From assembly GCA_020686985.1 (NCBI GenBank), contig JAJEPU010000018.1:1-64000 (forward strand): DNA of 64,000 nt, given 5' to 3'. The notes below the pieces were generated by a model. It did no database searches. It was not told the DNA's origin and was given only the letters and a program-made list of their open reading frames with translations. The stretch comes from Brotaphodocola catenula (GTDB lineage Bacteria > Bacillota > Clostridia > Lachnospirales > Lachnospiraceae). Shown piece after piece: positions 62,911-64,000 of this stretch; position 1 is the stretch's first letter; every line of letters starts with the position of its first letter. Both the position numbers and the translations under genes were made by a program.

Positions 62911-62942
62911 CTAGCCTTCTAACATAATGATGATGCCTCCTT
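62911..62942 (-). other. Perfect ribosome-binding site followed by a four-codon ORF
   Basis: Minus strand AAAGGAGG (62935-62942), 9-nt spacer, then ATG TTA GAA GGC TAG (Met-Leu-Glu-Gly-stop; ATG at 62925). It could be a minimal leader ORF or the start of a lost gene. The rest of 62771-63229 is AT-rich; TTTTTCAAC...GTTGAAAA (about 62773-62799) is a further small inverted repeat. Confidence 0.35.
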
Positions 62943-63229
62943 TCGAGTTTGTGTGTCCTACAAATAAGATAGCACATTTTGTTGAAGTTTCTTTATATTA
63001 TTTTTTATCTAACACAACAGGTTAATTTCTGTTAACTTTAACGAAAAATTTACACAATTTTAGTTATAAAAATACCGACTGCCAATCGTTGGATTTTGGA
63101 TCTAACTTTTGGAAGCCGGTACATTTTAGAACCTCGTCTCTTTACTTTAATTTGCTCTCTTAGTTTCTTAATTTCTTATTATTTTCTTTGTGTTCCTGGT
63201 TCTTCGGGTTCTTTGTGTTATCCGAGTTT

Positions 63230-63781
63230 TTATTTGAGCTGTTTTCCATCTGCAAATGCTTTGCCTACAACCTTTCCCAGTCCCATATAGGTATTATTGA
63301 CCGGATCAAAGATGATCGGTTTAAGCTTTGCCGGATCTACTTTTCCATCTGTGAGAATACTCTCATCTGCTGTTACATTGACAATCTCACCGATCAGAAT
63401 TCCGTCTTCAAAACTTTTCAGCTTACATTCCAGCGCCAGAGGAAGATCTTCGATCAGTGGTGCATTCACGCGGGTACTCTTAACTGCATGAAAGCCGGCT
63501 CTTGCAAATTTATCCGGTGTCTTTTTCGCAGACTCCACACCTACATAATCACAGGGGATAACCGTATCTTCCGTCGCCATGCTGACGGTAAACGCACCTG
63601 TTTTTGCTATATTTTCCGTTGTCTTATGCTCGGACATGCTGATGGAGATCTCATTCATATCTGTGATTGCTCCCCAAGCTGCATTCATAGCATCCGGAAC
63701 TCCATTCTCGTCATACGTTCCAACAATCAATACCGGCATCGGATATAAAATCGGTTTCGCGCCAAAGTCGACCCTGCTCAT
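63230..63781 (-). CDS. Flavin reductase-like FMN-binding protein
   Basis: A 183-residue split-barrel flavoprotein of the flavin reductase-like family. N-terminal MSRVDFGAKPILYPMPVLIV and VPDAMNAAWGAI are followed by SEHKTTENIAKTGAFTVSMA (FMN phosphate region), CDYVGVESAKKTPDKFARAG and the late GLGKVVGKAFADGKQL. Such proteins reduce flavin or act as anaerobic oxidoreductases; the specific substrate is unknown. AGGAGG 7 nt before ATG 63781 fixes the start. The remaining 63782-64000 is AT-rich with no recognised feature. Confidence 0.9.
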   Translation of the reverse strand: MSRVDFGAKPILYPMPVLIVGTYDENGVPDAMNAAWGAITDMNEISISMSEHKTTENIAKTGAFTVSMATEDTVIPCDYVGVESAKKTPDKFARAGFHAVKSTRVNAPLIEDLPLALECKLKSFEDGILIGEIVNVTADESILTDGKVDPAKLKPIIFDPVNNTYMGLGKVVGKAFADGKQLK

Positions 63782-64000
63782 TTTCGTTCCTCCTGTACTC
63801 TTCATTTTTTGTTATTCTTACTTTTTGATTTATTATTTTCGACTTTCATTCTTGATTTTGATTCTTTATTCCTCGTTTGTCTGTATTCGTTTATCTATAT
63901 TTTGGTGTTTTGACTTTTCCTACAAACTGTGCTGTTTATGCTGTGGTATACCTGGTATACTGAGGTAACGCACAGAAACTTCTTTTGTCAACCATACTCC

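Noticed and set aside
1..64000. tRNA or rRNA genes
   Set aside because: No cloverleaf-type or rRNA-like sequence was recognised by eye; a tRNAscan-SE or Rfam run would settle this.

Overview
The window looks like the chromosome of a spore-forming gut Lachnospiraceae-type Clostridium (Bacillota). The reasons are a small acid-soluble spore protein, a YlbJ-like sporulation membrane protein, the HisZ plus short HisG pair, a glmS ribozyme, an archaeal/fungal-type Asd, a RecU resolvase and strong AGGAGG ribosome-binding sites. The genus call is an inference. No rRNA or tRNA gene was recognised.

Positions 1-8700 are accessory DNA. A group II intron, whose 5' half lies outside the window, interrupts a metallophosphoesterase gene inside its GNHE motif. 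Next come a large TniQ/TnsD-like protein with four zinc-cluster repeats and a SipW-type secreted repeat protein; these two unrelated genes share the same terminator-plus-leader arrangement. After them lies a 475-bp block of two opposed six-copy arrays of a 24-bp repeat, followed by paired promoters, a DnaA-box match and two small genes. The second small gene runs in frame into a 5'-truncated ABC exporter that also has an internal stop, so the edge of the acquired DNA is near position 8720.

Positions 10600-28700 hold a YcsI-like hydro-lyase, glmS behind its ribozyme, two envelope proteins (NlpC/P60 and LytR-CpsA-Psr), a DUF4491 membrane protein, an active-looking tyrosine recombinase, a NUDIX hydrolase, a nuclease-like/DUF2075 ATPase, a P-type ATPase behind a yybP-ykoY (manganese) riboswitch, a degenerate tyrosine recombinase, pepT and a sugar acetyltransferase.

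Positions 29000-35300 are a histidine operon (hisZ-G-D-B-A-IE, minus strand) with a consensus promoter and a leader hairpin. Separate hisC, hisH and hisF are absent, and HisIE carries a degenerate HisF-like domain at its N-terminus.

Positions 35300-58700 are mostly housekeeping: uraA, map, recU, two pseudouridine synthases (one fused to a HAD phosphatase), an SDR, rsmF, a ylbJ-like gene overlapping its convergent neighbour, coaD, rsmD, an SASP gene, an Nramp metal transporter, galM, asd, an RsiV-like lipoprotein and a type IIA topoisomerase pair.

The right end carries a compact single-gene NRPS (A-T-C plus a degenerate partial A domain) under a promoter with an operator-like inverted repeat, and a flavin reductase. 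The least explained structures are the opposed repeat arrays at 7389-7863 and the shared leader linking the TniQ-like and SipW-type genes.
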